Positions 48,771 through 58,454 of a stretch of DNA of 64,000 nucleotides are shown here, in pieces (position 1 is the first letter of the stretch; each line of letters starts with the position of its first letter). The position numbers were made by a program, and so were the translations under genes. The stretch spans positions 1 through 64,000 of the forward strand of contig NZ_FZOQ01000012.1 of NCBI RefSeq assembly GCF_900188175.1. The letters run 5' to 3'. Origin of the DNA: Pontibacter ummariensis (GTDB lineage: Bacteria; Bacteroidota; Bacteroidia; Cytophagales; Hymenobacteraceae). The notes below the pieces were generated by a model, which saw nothing but the letters and a program-made list of their open reading frames with translations, searched no databases and had not been told where the DNA came from.

Positions 48771-49941
48771 AGTAGATAGCGAAGCCCAGCAGCAAGCCGG
48801 TAAGCACCAGCACCGGTGCCGGTACTTTCGTGAACATCAGCAGACAGAAGGTAACGACGACTATCCCAAAGTTAAACAGGGTGTTCGGGACAGGATGGTA
48901 AAGTAGGATGGCGGCAGCTACCACCATGCCCGAACTAACCGCGCTGATGCCTTCCAGCGAGGCGCGGACTACCCTGTACTTTTTCAGCTCATCCCAGAAC
49001 CGGATCACAAAGAAGATCAGGAAAGTACCTGGCAAAAAGATCCCTACCGTCGCCACAAAGGAACCGAGCATTTGGCCCATAAGGCCGAAGCGGCGCATGG
49101 CTAAATTGCCGATAAAGGCACAGAAGGAGAAAGTAGGGCCCGGTAGTGCCTGCACAATGGCATACCCTGATAAGAATTCCTCGCCTGTGAGGTAGTGCTT
49201 AAAATCCACAAACTCAGTGTACAGCAGCGGGATGAGGACTTGCCCCCCACCAAACACCAGGCTACCGTTCCGGTAAAAGTTCTCGAACAGGCGCACAGGT
49301 AGCGAGGAGGTGTAGGCACCCAACAGCGCGGCGGTAACCAGCACGCCAACATACAGGATAAAATTCGCCCATTGGATGTGCAGGTGCTTGTGCTTTTCTA
49401 AAGGGTGCTGCTTAAAACGGAAGGCTGTTACGGCCCCGCCGGCCAGCAGCAGGGCAGGGAACACCCAGGGCGAGTGAAAGAAGTATGCCAGGATAGCCGA
49501 GATAACCATGAGTACCACGGCCGTTTTGGTGTTAACAACCTTTAAGCTGATCATATAAGCGGCATAGGCCACAAAGCCAACGGCCATCGGTTGTATGATC
49601 CGCAGAAAGTCCAGCGAGACACCTTGTTCTTGCAGGTAGGAGATCGTCAGCGCCGCCAGGGACATGATCGTGGCAGCAGGCGTAATCCAGACAAGCAGGG
49701 TGAGGTACGCTAAGTTAGGCCCCCCAATCTTAAAGCCGATGGCTGTGATGGTTTGCGTGGAGGTGGGGCCGGGCAGGATGGAACACAGGGCATTCAGCTC
49801 GATCAACTCCTTCTCCGTCAGGTAGCGCCGCTTGTCTACCAGCAGCTTGAACATCATGGCAATATGTGCCTGCGGCCCTCCGAATGCGGTGAGGGCCAAA
49901 AGAAGCGTATCTTTCAAAAAGATGTAGTAGCGCAGGCTCAT
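48769..49941 (-). CDS. chrA: Chromate transporter (CHR family)
   Basis: A 390-residue membrane protein of two homologous CHR halves: the first carries TAFGGPQAHIAMMFKLLV (about 18-35) and LPGPTSTQTITAIG (about 56-69), the second FGGGQVLIPLLYTEFVD (about 230-246) and LPGPTFSFCAFIGN. Such proteins export chromate or related anions. The bidomain length is normal. No chromate-resistance partner genes are near. The stop codon overlaps the rfbA terminator. Confidence 0.9.
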   Translation of the reverse strand: MSLRYYIFLKDTLLLALTAFGGPQAHIAMMFKLLVDKRRYLTEKELIELNALCSILPGPTSTQTITAIGFKIGGPNLAYLTLLVWITPAATIMSLAALTISYLQEQGVSLDFLRIIQPMAVGFVAYAAYMISLKVVNTKTAVVLMVISAILAYFFHSPWVFPALLLAGGAVTAFRFKQHPLEKHKHLHIQWANFILYVGVLVTAALLGAYTSSLPVRLFENFYRNGSLVFGGGQVLIPLLYTEFVDFKHYLTGEEFLSGYAIVQALPGPTFSFCAFIGNLAMRRFGLMGQMLGSFVATVGIFLPGTFLIFFVIRFWDELKKYRVVRASLEGISAVSSGMVVAAAILLYHPVPNTLFNFGIVVVTFCLLMFTKVPAPVLVLTGLLLGFAIY

Positions 49942-49955
49942 GAAGCCATAAAAAT

Positions 49956-49993
49956 AAAAAAAGAGAGACAGCTTTTAGCTATCTCTCTTTTTA
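49956..49993 (-). terminator. Terminator behind the 2OG dioxygenase gene
   Basis: AAAAAGAGAGACAGCT pairs with AGCTATCTCTCTTTTT around TTT; the minus strand continues in a T-run. It lies between the dioxygenase gene and the start of chrA. Confidence 0.8.
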
Positions 49994-50012
49994 ATGTTTT
50001 GCTATTGGCTTA

Positions 50013-50996
50013 TTAGGCTTTCTTCAGGCCTAGCTCCACTAAACGCTCGTTCAGGTACTCCCCTGCGGTAGCATCTGGGTAGGCTTTCGGGTTATGCTCG
50101 TCAATGCAGCTCTCAAGGCAGGTTAAGTCCATCTCGGAGCGCGGGTGCATAAAGAACGGAATGGAATAACGCGAAGTGTGCATGAGCTCACGCGGAGGGT
50201 TCACCACACGGTGAATCGTAGACTTCAATTTGTTGTTCGTCAGTCGCGCCAGCATGTCGCCTACGTTTACCACCACCTGCTCTGGCAAAGCCGTGATCGG
50301 AATCCACTGACCATCACGACGCAGTACCTGCAGGCCGTCGGCGCTGGCACCCATCAACAGGGTGATCAGGTTAATATCACCGTGTTCAGCGGCGCGAACC
50401 GCATTGGCCGGAACACTGTCCGGATTCTCGATCGGGAAGTAGTGGATCGGGCGCAGGATGCTGTTGCCGTATTTCACCTTCTCGTCGAAGTAGTTTTCGT
50501 CCAAGCCCAGGTGAATGGCAATCGCTTTCAACACCTGCTTGCCGGCAGCCTCCAGCTTGCGATAGGCCTCCAGGGTCACCTCCTCGAACTGAGGGACCTC
50601 TTTCGGCCAGATGTTAGCCGGGTACTCCGCCTTAATCGGGTCACTGTCCGGGATATCGCCCAGGTCCTGGCCCACGTGGTAGAACTCTTTCAGGTCTCCG
50701 GTGTTAAAGCCTTTGGCCTTTTCCTTGCCCTTGCCTACATAGCCGCGCTGGCCTGCCAACTCCGGATTTTCGTACTTCTGCTTTACCTCGTCAGGCAAGG
50801 CAAAGAACTCTTTTGTTGCAGCATACAGTCTGTCGGTAAGCTCATCGCTGAGCCCATGGTTACGTAGTGCAATAAAGCCAATGTTCTGGTAAGCGTCTCC
50901 TAACTGTTTCACAAACAGAGTCCTTCTCTCCGCATCTCCCGACGTGAAATCTGCCAAGTCCAGAGAAGGAACCTCATCAAACAAAATTTCGCTCAT
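50013..50996 (-). CDS. Isopenicillin N synthase-like 2OG-Fe(II) dioxygenase
   Basis: A 327-residue enzyme with the N-terminal DIOX_N part (about 5-120, GFIALRNHGLSDELTDRLY) and the 2OG-Fe(II) core. Iron ligands are His and Asp in AAEHGDINLITLLMG (about 190-204) and His in KSTIHRVVNPP (about 259-269); the 2-oxoglutarate-binding Arg is in SRYSIPFF. Members occur singly in many bacteria with unknown substrate; the name isopenicillin N synthase is only a family label. It is followed by a terminator. Confidence 0.87.
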   Translation of the reverse strand: MSEILFDEVPSLDLADFTSGDAERRTLFVKQLGDAYQNIGFIALRNHGLSDELTDRLYAATKEFFALPDEVKQKYENPELAGQRGYVGKGKEKAKGFNTGDLKEFYHVGQDLGDIPDSDPIKAEYPANIWPKEVPQFEEVTLEAYRKLEAAGKQVLKAIAIHLGLDENYFDEKVKYGNSILRPIHYFPIENPDSVPANAVRAAEHGDINLITLLMGASADGLQVLRRDGQWIPITALPEQVVVNVGDMLARLTNNKLKSTIHRVVNPPRELMHTSRYSIPFFMHPRSEMDLTCLESCIDEHNPKAYPDATAGEYLNERLVELGLKKA

Positions 50997-51097
50997 ATTC
51001 TAAACTGTATACTTTTTTGTGTACTGTGCGTAGTTCGCAATATACGAAAAAAATAAAATCGTTAAATTAGCTGCATTGCTAACCTAATCCTAAATAA

Positions 51098-51946
51098 ATG
51101 AGAAAAACGTATTTGCTCCTGGCTTCGGCCCTTATGCTAGGCTTTACCGCCTGTGATACTGCCCGCCAGACACAGGATCCTGAAACGGAAAATCCGGAAG
51201 CGGCAGTTGCAGAGGATGGCCCAACGCCTGTAGGGGATATTATGAGTAAGGATGGTCTGCGTGTGTTTGCTTTTAACGACTCTCCGACCTACCCAGAATC
51301 GCAGCTGCGTTTAAATGTGCCCCCGGCAGGAGGAGTAGTAGAGCCAGGTCCTGTGCAGTTTGACTACGATCTCTCTAACTATGAGCTCACACGCATGACA
51401 CCACACGGGAATGCAGAGCACTTGGCCAACTCGCACAAAGGCCAGCACATCCACCTGATCGTGGACAATGAGCCTTATACAGCGCACTATGAAACGGAGT
51501 TTACGCAGGACCTGGCGGAAGGCGATCACGTGCTGCTGTCATTCCTGTCGCGCTCTTACCATGAAAGCCTAAAGCACCAGGGCGCTTATGACCTGCGCAC
51601 TATAACCGTAGGCACTCCGGATGAATCGGAGCGCATGGAGTTTGATACCAATGCCCCGCACCTGTTCTACAGCCGCCCGAAAGGGGAGTATGTAGGAGAT
51701 GAGACCAAGCAGGTGATGCTGGACTTTTACCTGGTGAACACGGACCTTTCGCCTACTGGCAACAAAGTACGCGCAACAGTGAACGGTACTGAGTTCCTGT
51801 TAGACCGCTGGATGCCACACATCCTGGAAGGCCTGCCAATGGGCGAGAACACGATTCAACTGGAGCTGGTAGACAACGAGGGGAACTTGATTCCTGGCCC
51901 TTACAACAGCGTAACCCGTACCATTACACTAAAGCCGGCCGCGTAA
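51098..51946 (+). CDS. Putative lipoprotein of unknown function
   Basis: A 282-residue lipoprotein: signal peptide with lipobox FTAC (Cys19), acidic linker (about 24-40) and a beta-rich body with a His-containing strand KGQHIHLIVDNEPYTAHYET (about 116-135), suggesting two to three immunoglobulin-like sheets, ending GPYNSVTRTITL. I recognise no defined family. The His pairs resemble those of cupredoxin-like or phosphopeptide-like surface domains but no complete motif is visible. It stands alone before a strong terminator. Confidence 0.75.
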   Translation: MRKTYLLLASALMLGFTACDTARQTQDPETENPEAAVAEDGPTPVGDIMSKDGLRVFAFNDSPTYPESQLRLNVPPAGGVVEPGPVQFDYDLSNYELTRMTPHGNAEHLANSHKGQHIHLIVDNEPYTAHYETEFTQDLAEGDHVLLSFLSRSYHESLKHQGAYDLRTITVGTPDESERMEFDTNAPHLFYSRPKGEYVGDETKQVMLDFYLVNTDLSPTGNKVRATVNGTEFLLDRWMPHILEGLPMGENTIQLELVDNEGNLIPGPYNSVTRTITLKPAA

Positions 51947-51968
51947 GACCGGTGCCTGTGACATCTTA

Positions 51969-52017
51969 AAAAAAGCTGGCGGCTGTCCTGGTTACGGGGG
52001 CAGCCGCCAGCTTTTTA
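51969..52017. terminator. Bidirectional intrinsic terminator
   Basis: AAAAAGCTGGCGGCTG (51970-51985) pairs with CAGCCGCCAGCTTTTT (52001-52016). It separates the lipoprotein gene from the convergent floA. Confidence 0.9.
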
Positions 52018-52087
52018 CACCTCCTACATAGTGCTTGCCTGCTGTAGCTCTTCCTGCTGAGGTATTAACAGGATGGCTTTCTTTCTT

Positions 52088-53077
52088 CTATTCCCGCGGC
52101 TTGTTTTGCCCGCTCTGTTGTCCGGGGTTGGCAATAGAGTTACGCATATCGGTGTCGGACTGGATGTTCTGCATGCGGTAGTAATCCATCACACCGAGGT
52201 TGCCCGTGCGGAAGGCGGCGGCAAGCGCCTGGGGTACCTCAACCTCCGCCTGGATAACGTTGGCGCGTGCCTCCTGCGCCTTGGCGCGCATTTCCTGCTC
52301 TATAGCCACGGCCATGGCACGGCGCTCTTCGGCCTTTGCCTCGGCTACTTTCAGGTCAGCGTTGGCCTGGTCTATCTGCAGCTTGGCCCCGATGTTCTCA
52401 CCTACATCCACGTCTGCAATGTCAATAGAGAGGATCTCGTAGGCTGTGCCGGCGTCCAGGCCTTTTTGTAATACCAGCTTCGAGATGATATCCGGGTTCT
52501 CCAGCACGACCTTGTGCGAGCCGGATGAGCCGATGGAGGTCACGATGCCCTCACCAACGCGGGCAAGGATGGTTTCTTCGCCGGCGCCGCCTACCAACTG
52601 CATGATGTTAGCCCGTACCGTTACCCGTGCTTTGGCAATCAGCTGAATGCCATCCTGGGCCACAGCAGCCACATTCGGGGTGTTAATCACCTTCGGGTTA
52701 ACAGAGGTGGTTACCGCCTCAAACACGTCGCGGCCGGCCAGGTCGATGGCAGTTGCCTGCTTAAAAGAAAGTGGAATGTTGGCTTTGTCTGCCGAGATAA
52801 GCGCTTTGATCACGTTTGGTACGTTTCCGCCTGCCAGGTAGTGGGTTTCCAGCTCAGTGGTGGTGACATCGATGCCTGCCTTGGTCGCATTGATCATGGA
52901 GTTAACGATGAGGCTGGGTGGCACCTTGCGGATGCGCATAAACACCAGTTCGGCAAGCCCTACTTTTACCCCCGAAAAGAGGGCCGTCACCCAGAGGCTG
53001 ATCGGGACAAAGTACAGGAAGATGATGAGCAGGATAATTCCTCCTGCGATCAGGAACAAGGGAGATAAGTTTTCCAT
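52088..53077 (-). CDS. floA: Flotillin-like protein FloA
   Basis: A 329-residue membrane protein. Hydrophobic hairpin helix at about 8-30, SPFH/band-7-like domain (about 35-180; [20 protein letters not shown]), a helical region with repeated Ala/Glu ([20 protein letters not shown], about 234-253) and a Gln/Pro-rich tail. FloA organises membrane microdomains. It is the usual partner of NfeD, whose gene lies 11 bases upstream on the same strand. Confidence 0.92.
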   Translation of the reverse strand: MENLSPLFLIAGGIILLIIFLYFVPISLWVTALFSGVKVGLAELVFMRIRKVPPSLIVNSMINATKAGIDVTTTELETHYLAGGNVPNVIKALISADKANIPLSFKQATAIDLAGRDVFEAVTTSVNPKVINTPNVAAVAQDGIQLIAKARVTVRANIMQLVGGAGEETILARVGEGIVTSIGSSGSHKVVLENPDIISKLVLQKGLDAGTAYEILSIDIADVDVGENIGAKLQIDQANADLKVAEAKAEERRAMAVAIEQEMRAKAQEARANVIQAEVEVPQALAAAFRTGNLGVMDYYRMQNIQSDTDMRNSIANPGQQSGQNKPRE

Positions 53078-53088
53078 CTGAAGGTTGG

Positions 53089-53562
53089 TTAGCTGGCTTC
53101 TTCTACTATAATCTTGTTTTGGTTAAGCTTGATAATGCGAACAGGTCTGTTGGGCGAAACGAACTCTCCGTTTGTCTGCACCTCGTGGTGCCGGTCTGCG
53201 AAAATGGCTGTGCCCTGTGGCCTTAAGGCCGATACCGTTTTGCCAACCGCTCCCACTTCCAAGGCATGCTGGTGTTCCTCATTCACGTGGCTGCGGTTCT
53301 GGTCTTTTAGAGCAAAGTAGTTCCAGCTGTCTGATTGAAAGCTATAGATAAAGGCCGCAGCTCCGGTAACTACCGTGGCGGCCAGAATAATATGCCCCAC
53401 TTCCGTGCCCAGGGCTGCATAGCCGATCCAGATACCGATGGCGGTTAACACAAACCCTAAGATACCCACAACAGTGGTGCCCGGAACAAACACCAGTTCT
53501 ACCACAATAAGCAGTAGCCCAATGCCAATAAGTAGTATTACTGTTATCCAGTCCAGTAGCAT
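53089..53562 (-). CDS. NfeD family protein
   Basis: A 157-residue protein of the short NfeD1b type. Membrane helices at about 7-26, 33-51 and 55-73 are followed by an OB-fold domain (about 90-150) with [20 protein letters not shown]. NfeD proteins act with stomatin/flotillin proteins in membrane organisation; floA follows at once. No Clp-like protease domain is present. Confidence 0.88.
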   Translation of the reverse strand: MLLDWITVILLIGIGLLLIVVELVFVPGTTVVGILGFVLTAIGIWIGYAALGTEVGHIILAATVVTGAAAFIYSFQSDSWNYFALKDQNRSHVNEEHQHALEVGAVGKTVSALRPQGTAIFADRHHEVQTNGEFVSPNRPVRIIKLNQNKIIVEEAS

Positions 53563-53753
53563 AGGGAAGGAGCTTGTATAGGTAAATATAGAAATTTAAA
53601 GATTTAATTACGAATAAGACGCTGCTTATTGCCGGCCTTCTGCACTTTTACCCTGGCAGGAGCTTTGTTTACAGGAGTTATCGTGCAGATGCCCTGCATA
53701 AAACCTTATAGCTATTTACGCAGCAGGGGTGTTCTGGTATATCAACACGGGAG

Positions 53754-53798
53754 AAAAGAAAGGGCCCCTGCCGCAACGGCAGGGGCCCTTTCTTTTAG
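53754..53798. terminator. Bidirectional intrinsic terminator
   Basis: 20-bp perfect stem AAAAGAAAGGGCCCCTGCCG (53754-53773) with its complement (53777-53796) around CAA; T-runs on both strands. It serves proS on the minus strand. Confidence 0.92.
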
Positions 53799-53841
53799 TC
53801 TTGCTAGAGGTGCTAAGTGCTAACAAAAGCCTGGTGTATTG

Positions 53842-55320
53842 CTAGTAAGCCTTTGCGAAGTATACGCGGCGCTTGCTTGGCTTCCCGGTTAACATGTCCG
53901 TGCCTCCTTCTTCCGGAGAGTTGAGGGCAATGCAGCGGATGGTAGCTTTGGTTTTTTCTTTGATGCGCTCCTCTGTTTCGGCAGTGCCGTCCCAGTGCGC
54001 CAGTACAAAACCTCCTTTCGTTTCCAGCACCTCCTTAAACTCCTCATAGGTGTCTACTTTGGTGGTATACTCTTCGCGGTAAGCCAGTGCCCTGTTATAA
54101 ATGTTCTCCTGTATCTCGTCCAGCAGGGCAGGGATGTAAGCTGCCAGGCTATCAAAAGACTGCGTGCTCTTCTCCTTCGTGTCGCGGCGGGCCACCTCGG
54201 CTGTGCCGTTCTCCAAGTCACGGGCACCGATGGCAATCCGTACAGGTACACCTTTCAGCTCCCATTCGGCAAATTTAAAACCAGGGCGCTCGGTATCGCG
54301 GTCGTCGAACTTCACACTGATGCCCTTTGCCTCGAGCTCTTGCCTCAGTTGGTTTACTTTCTCGCTTATCTGTGCCAGTTGCTCTTCGCCTTTGTAGATC
54401 GGTACGATCACCACCTGGATAGGTGCCAGCTTTGGAGGCAGTACCAGACCTTCGTCATCAGAGTGCGCCATCACGAGTGCTCCCATCAGGCGTGTGCTCA
54501 CGCCCCAGGACGTGCCCCACACGTGCTCCAGCCCTCCTTCTTTCGTCGCGAACTTCACATCGAATGCTTTGGCGAAGTTCTGCCCCAGAAAGTGAGAGGT
54601 ACCTGCCTGCAGGGCCTTGCCGTCCTGCATCAGGCCCTCAATAGTGTAAGTGTCGAGGGCACCGGCAAAGCGTTCGCTCGGTGTCTTCACCCCGCGTACT
54701 ACTGGCAGGCCGATGTATTGCTCGGCAAAGGTGGCGTATACCTCCATCATTTGCCGAGCCTCTGTTACAGCTTCCTCCTCGGTAGCGTGGGCGGTGTGCC
54801 CCTCCTGCCACAGGAACTCTGCCGTGCGCAGGAACAGGCGTGTGCGCATTTCCCAGCGCACCACGTTAGCCCACTGATTAATCAGCAGCGGCAGGTCACG
54901 GTAGCTTTGTACCCAGTTTTTATAGGTGCTCCAGATAATGGCCTCAGAAGTAGGGCGCACGATCAGTTCCTCTTCCAGTTTCGCGTTAGGGTCTACGCGC
55001 AGCTTCCCGGCATTATCCGGGTCTGTCTGTAAACGGTAGTGTGTTACAACAGCGCATTCCTTCGCAAAGCCTTCGGCGTTCTGCTCTTCTGCCTCAAACA
55101 AGCTCTTGGGTACGAACAGGGGGAAGTATGCATTGGAGTGGCCGGTTGCCTTGAACATATCATCCAGTACACGCTGCATTTTCTCCCAGATTGCGAAGCC
55201 GTAAGGCTTGATTACCATGCAGCCACGAACGGCAGAGTTTTCAGCTAAACCTGCTTTTTTTACCAGTTCATTATACCACAAGGAGTAATCTTCGCTTCTT
55301 TTTGGTAACCCTTTACTCAT
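53842..55320 (-). CDS. proS: Proline--tRNA ligase
   Basis: A 492-residue class II aminoacyl-tRNA synthetase of the short archaeal/eukaryote-like type without the YbaK-like editing insertion. Class II motifs are seen in [19 protein letters not shown] (about 37-55), motif 2 [20 protein letters not shown] (about 165-184) and motif 3 in [13 protein letters not shown] and HDSDD-like [16 protein letters not shown]. The C-terminal anticodon-binding domain holds [13 protein letters not shown] and ends in the zinc-less C-terminal domain (RVYFAKAY). The ATG at 55320 is chosen over the 29-codon extension. Confidence 0.92.
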   Translation of the reverse strand: MSKGLPKRSEDYSLWYNELVKKAGLAENSAVRGCMVIKPYGFAIWEKMQRVLDDMFKATGHSNAYFPLFVPKSLFEAEEQNAEGFAKECAVVTHYRLQTDPDNAGKLRVDPNAKLEEELIVRPTSEAIIWSTYKNWVQSYRDLPLLINQWANVVRWEMRTRLFLRTAEFLWQEGHTAHATEEEAVTEARQMMEVYATFAEQYIGLPVVRGVKTPSERFAGALDTYTIEGLMQDGKALQAGTSHFLGQNFAKAFDVKFATKEGGLEHVWGTSWGVSTRLMGALVMAHSDDEGLVLPPKLAPIQVVIVPIYKGEEQLAQISEKVNQLRQELEAKGISVKFDDRDTERPGFKFAEWELKGVPVRIAIGARDLENGTAEVARRDTKEKSTQSFDSLAAYIPALLDEIQENIYNRALAYREEYTTKVDTYEEFKEVLETKGGFVLAHWDGTAETEERIKEKTKATIRCIALNSPEEGGTDMLTGKPSKRRVYFAKAY

Positions 55321-55468
55321 TTTAGTAACTAAATTTATTGTATATCCTTTATTCTTAATGCTTTTGGAATAGATTTTGCAGCTTTGATATAAAAAGCCAC
55401 ATATCATTCTGGCTCAAAAATACGTTAATATATTATACTATGGATAAGGTTTTGCGCCATTGTGTATT

Positions 55469-55476
55469 TATCTTTG
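55469..55476 (+). promoter_or_regulatory. Promoter -7 element of the Tyr-rich lipoprotein gene
   Basis: TATCTTTG (55469-55476); a TTTTG box lies only 14 bases upstream. Leader of about 39 bases. Confidence 0.5.
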
Positions 55477-55518
55477 ATATAGGATGAAATAGAGGAATTA
55501 TACTAGCAGACGAAGGCC

Positions 55519-56715
55519 ATGAAGAAATACACGACACTTGCCATTGCCCCCATACTCGCGCTGATGGCGGTAGGTTGCAGCAGCCCTATAGCGATGCAGT
55601 CTACTGAGTACGATGACATGTACTACAGCTCATCGGATAAAACCGAGTTTGTGGAGCCGGAAGCTCCGGCATATCAAAGATACGAAAGATACGAAGAAGG
55701 CTCCGAAGCATTGGAAACAGAGCGGGCGCTGGCCGAAGGAGAGGTGCTGAACCCGGAGTATTCGGATAACCGGTCTATTACCAATAATTATTATTCTGAC
55801 GAGTATTATGACGGGCGCCCTTATGACCCACGTGATAGCTGGTACCGGCCGAACTACTCGTTTGTGGACCCTTATTGGGGCATGGCCTACCTGCCACGCC
55901 GGAATAGCTTTGCCTATTACGATCCTTTCTATGATCCCTTCTTTTATGATCCCTTCTACGATCCCTTCTGGAGCCGTCCTCTCTATGGAAACGGCCTGAA
56001 CATCAGCATAAGTTATGGCCTTGGCTGGGGTGGCGGGTTCTATAACCGTCCTTTCTACAGCCGTGGCTGGTGGCCTAATAGCTATGGATACGGGTACTAC
56101 AATGGCTTTTACAATGGCATGTACGCCAGCAACCCGTACTTCTATAACCCATACTTCGGTAATGGCTTCTATGACAGGCCTACAGTCGTAAGCAGACCGG
56201 TGCGTGCGCAGTACGGACCACGGGATGCACGTGGAGGGGTTGTAACCGAAGGTGTGGCAGGCAGACCTGTACGAGGCGAATCCATTGACGGTGGAAGCAT
56301 CGGTTCCCAGTCTGTAGGACGTCCGGCACGTCGCGGCGAGTCAACTTCGGTTCGTTCTTCCGATACCCAGGAGAGCAGACGCGTGCTGCCGTCCCGCACC
56401 CGCCGTGGCGAGATCATCAGTCCGCGTGGTAGCCAGAATCAGACCGGCAGAGAACGCATCATTATTCAGCCACGAGAGCAGCGGGTAGCTCCTAGCCGCG
56501 AAATACGCCGCGAGTCTACTAGCCCCCGCCGCATCGAGTACAGGCCGCAGCAGCGGGAGACACGTTCCCGTATAATTGAGAGTCGTCCTATTCGCACTTA
56601 CGAACAAAATAACAGCTTCCCAAGCCGCTCTTATGAGCCCCGTAGCTCTTCCGGCAGTAGTAGTTCGTCGTCCTCTGGCAACAGCGGCGGCGGTCGCCCA
56701 CCAAGAGGACAATAA
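55519..56715 (+). CDS. Tyr/Gly/Arg-rich lipoprotein
   Basis: A 398-residue lipoprotein with lipobox AVGC (Cys20). A region rich in Tyr, Asp, Phe, Gly and Asn (about 60-230) contains the short repeats YDPFYDPFFYDPFYDPFW (about 134-151) and many NPYF/YNG units; a second region (about 240-398) is Arg/Ser-rich with RRGE(S/I) units and a final run of Ser and Gly. No domain is recognised; low-complexity surface lipoproteins of this type (vitellogenin-like labels) occur in Cytophagales. It precedes an outer-membrane porin by 23 bases and may be cotranscribed with it. Confidence 0.75.
   Translation: MKKYTTLAIAPILALMAVGCSSPIAMQSTEYDDMYYSSSDKTEFVEPEAPAYQRYERYEEGSEALETERALAEGEVLNPEYSDNRSITNNYYSDEYYDGRPYDPRDSWYRPNYSFVDPYWGMAYLPRRNSFAYYDPFYDPFFYDPFYDPFWSRPLYGNGLNISISYGLGWGGGFYNRPFYSRGWWPNSYGYGYYNGFYNGMYASNPYFYNPYFGNGFYDRPTVVSRPVRAQYGPRDARGGVVTEGVAGRPVRGESIDGGSIGSQSVGRPARRGESTSVRSSDTQESRRVLPSRTRRGEIISPRGSQNQTGRERIIIQPREQRVAPSREIRRESTSPRRIEYRPQQRETRSRIIESRPIRTYEQNNSFPSRSYEPRSSSGSSSSSSSGNSGGGRPPRGQ
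55919..55972 (+). repeat. Tandem repeats coding YDPF units
   Basis: Four in-frame copies of TA(C/T)GATCC(C/T)TTC, some with one extra codon between them, coding YDPF-YDPFF-YDPF-YDPFW. Synonymous differences show that they are not fresh duplicates. Confidence 0.75.
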
Positions 56716-56738
56716 GTTTTAGCATAAATTAAATTAAC

Positions 56739-58283
56739 ATGAAGAAGATAGTTTTGGCCAGTCTGGCGCTTGCGCTAGGCTGGAGCGGGACTGCTTTTGC
56801 CCAAACAGAGGTAGACGCTTTGCGCTACTCCCGTTTAGGAGTATCTGGCACCGCACGTATCCAGGGTTTAGGAGGTGCTCAGTCGGCACTCGGATCGGAT
56901 GTCTCCTCGCTGTTTGTAAACCCGGCAGGCTTGGGCATGTTCCGTAGATCAGAGTTTACCGTTACCCCGGCCATACAGAGCAGTAAAATACAGGCAAGCA
57001 TAAACGGCAACAGTTTTTCAGACAACCGCAGCGATTTCACCTTGCCCCAGTTGGGGATCGTTTTCGCCAATCGTAAAGACGATGAGGAAGTAGGGGACTG
57101 GCGCGGTGTTAGCTTCGGCATAGGCCTGACTCGGCTGAATAACTTTAATGAGCAGCTGCGCCCCTACAGCGTTTTCAGTGGGGAAACTGATCCTACCATT
57201 GTGGAGTACTTCGCAGACCAGGCTTACCTGAAGAACCGTACGCAAGCAGACCTGGACGATGAACTGAATGATGGCATTACCACATTAGAAGGCTTGGGCT
57301 ACGGTGCTTACCTGCTCAACTTCGACGAGGAGGGCAATCCCCTTCCGGAGTACCGGGAGGGACGCATCCTGCAGCAGGAGGACATTATCCGGACAGGGGC
57401 CCAGAACCAGGTCGACTTTGGCGTAGGTACCAGTTTCCGGGATAAGTTGTACCTGGGGGCGTCTTTGGGCATCGTAACCACAAATTTTACGCAGCAAAGC
57501 ATTTACCGGGAAGTGGAGGACAGCCCCAACACTCCTTTCACAAGCCTGGAGCTGTACGATGAGTTTACGACCAGGGGTACGGGTATCAACCTGAAAGTAG
57601 GGGTGATTGCCAGACCAGTGGACGCCCTTCGCCTTGGCTTAAGCATACAGACACCAACAGCCTATACGCTAACTGATGAGTACCAGCGCACCCTGTACGC
57701 GAACTTTGATGATAGCGGGACAGAGCGAGCCGCTGAGCTGCCCGGGCAGTTTACCTACCGCCTGACGACACCTTTCAGAGCAACCGGTGGCGCCGCTGTG
57801 TTCTTGGGTAAGTATGGCTTTCTGACCGCCGATGTAGAGTATGTAAACTACAGCAGTGCGCGCTTTAGAGAGGACAATGATGATCTGGGGTCGGCTGGTA
57901 ACTACTTCGACGAGGTGAATAACCGAATCAACAACCTGAAATCGACCTGGAATTACAGGTTTGGCGCTGAAGGACGCTTTGATATCTTCAGGGTAAGGGC
58001 TGGTTATGCTTTCAGTGCCGACCCGGATACGGATACCAACTTTGAGGCTGGTGCGATAAACCAGAAGTTTGGCTCTGTCTCTAGTTACACGCTTGGTGCA
58101 GGGGTTAGATTGCAGCAGTTTTTTGTAGACCTGGCCTATGTACACGCGGTAGGAGAGGTTGGGTATGCCCCTTATGTGAGCAACTCTTTTTACACGCCTT
58201 TTGCAAACGCAAGCAGCGAACCGGTGGTAGACATCGAGAAGGTACAAAACTCTGCAGTACTCACCGTAGGCTACAACTTCTAA
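56739..58283 (+). CDS. OmpP1/FadL-family outer membrane transporter
   Basis: A 514-residue protein with signal peptide (MKKIVLASLALALGWSGTAF, cleavage near AFA-Q), an N-terminal plug-like part (ALRYSRLGVSGTARIQGLGG, about 26-45, then VNPAGLGMFRRSEF) and many alternating beta strands to a C-terminal aromatic end (VLTVGYNF). FadL-type barrels pass hydrophobic compounds across the outer membrane. Longer than E. coli FadL (about 446 residues); Bacteroidota members are often this size. Followed by a terminator. Confidence 0.87.
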   Translation: MKKIVLASLALALGWSGTAFAQTEVDALRYSRLGVSGTARIQGLGGAQSALGSDVSSLFVNPAGLGMFRRSEFTVTPAIQSSKIQASINGNSFSDNRSDFTLPQLGIVFANRKDDEEVGDWRGVSFGIGLTRLNNFNEQLRPYSVFSGETDPTIVEYFADQAYLKNRTQADLDDELNDGITTLEGLGYGAYLLNFDEEGNPLPEYREGRILQQEDIIRTGAQNQVDFGVGTSFRDKLYLGASLGIVTTNFTQQSIYREVEDSPNTPFTSLELYDEFTTRGTGINLKVGVIARPVDALRLGLSIQTPTAYTLTDEYQRTLYANFDDSGTERAAELPGQFTYRLTTPFRATGGAAVFLGKYGFLTADVEYVNYSSARFREDNDDLGSAGNYFDEVNNRINNLKSTWNYRFGAEGRFDIFRVRAGYAFSADPDTDTNFEAGAINQKFGSVSSYTLGAGVRLQQFFVDLAYVHAVGEVGYAPYVSNSFYTPFANASSEPVVDIEKVQNSAVLTVGYNF

Positions 58284-58304
58284 GCCTAGGGCAGAATAAC
58301 TTAC

Positions 58305-58341
58305 AAAGCGGCGGCTCCGGATAAGAGCCGCCGCTTTTTCT
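58305..58341 (+). terminator. Terminator behind the FadL-like gene
   Basis: AAAGCGGCGGCTC (58305-58317) pairs with GAGCCGCCGCTTT (58325-58337), then T-run. Confidence 0.9.
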
Positions 58342-58454
58342 TTAGCTGAGGCAACCTTACCCAAGCCCTGCCTTAGGTACGGTTTTGGCTACGAAATATG
58401 GCGAAACCACTTTATTAACTTAAATTAGGGGAGCTAAACATTAAACCTAAACGC

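Noticed and set aside
53629..53823. 64-codon plus-strand frame
   Set aside because: It crosses the 20-bp terminator stem and has no homology; a shadow of GC-rich stem sequence.
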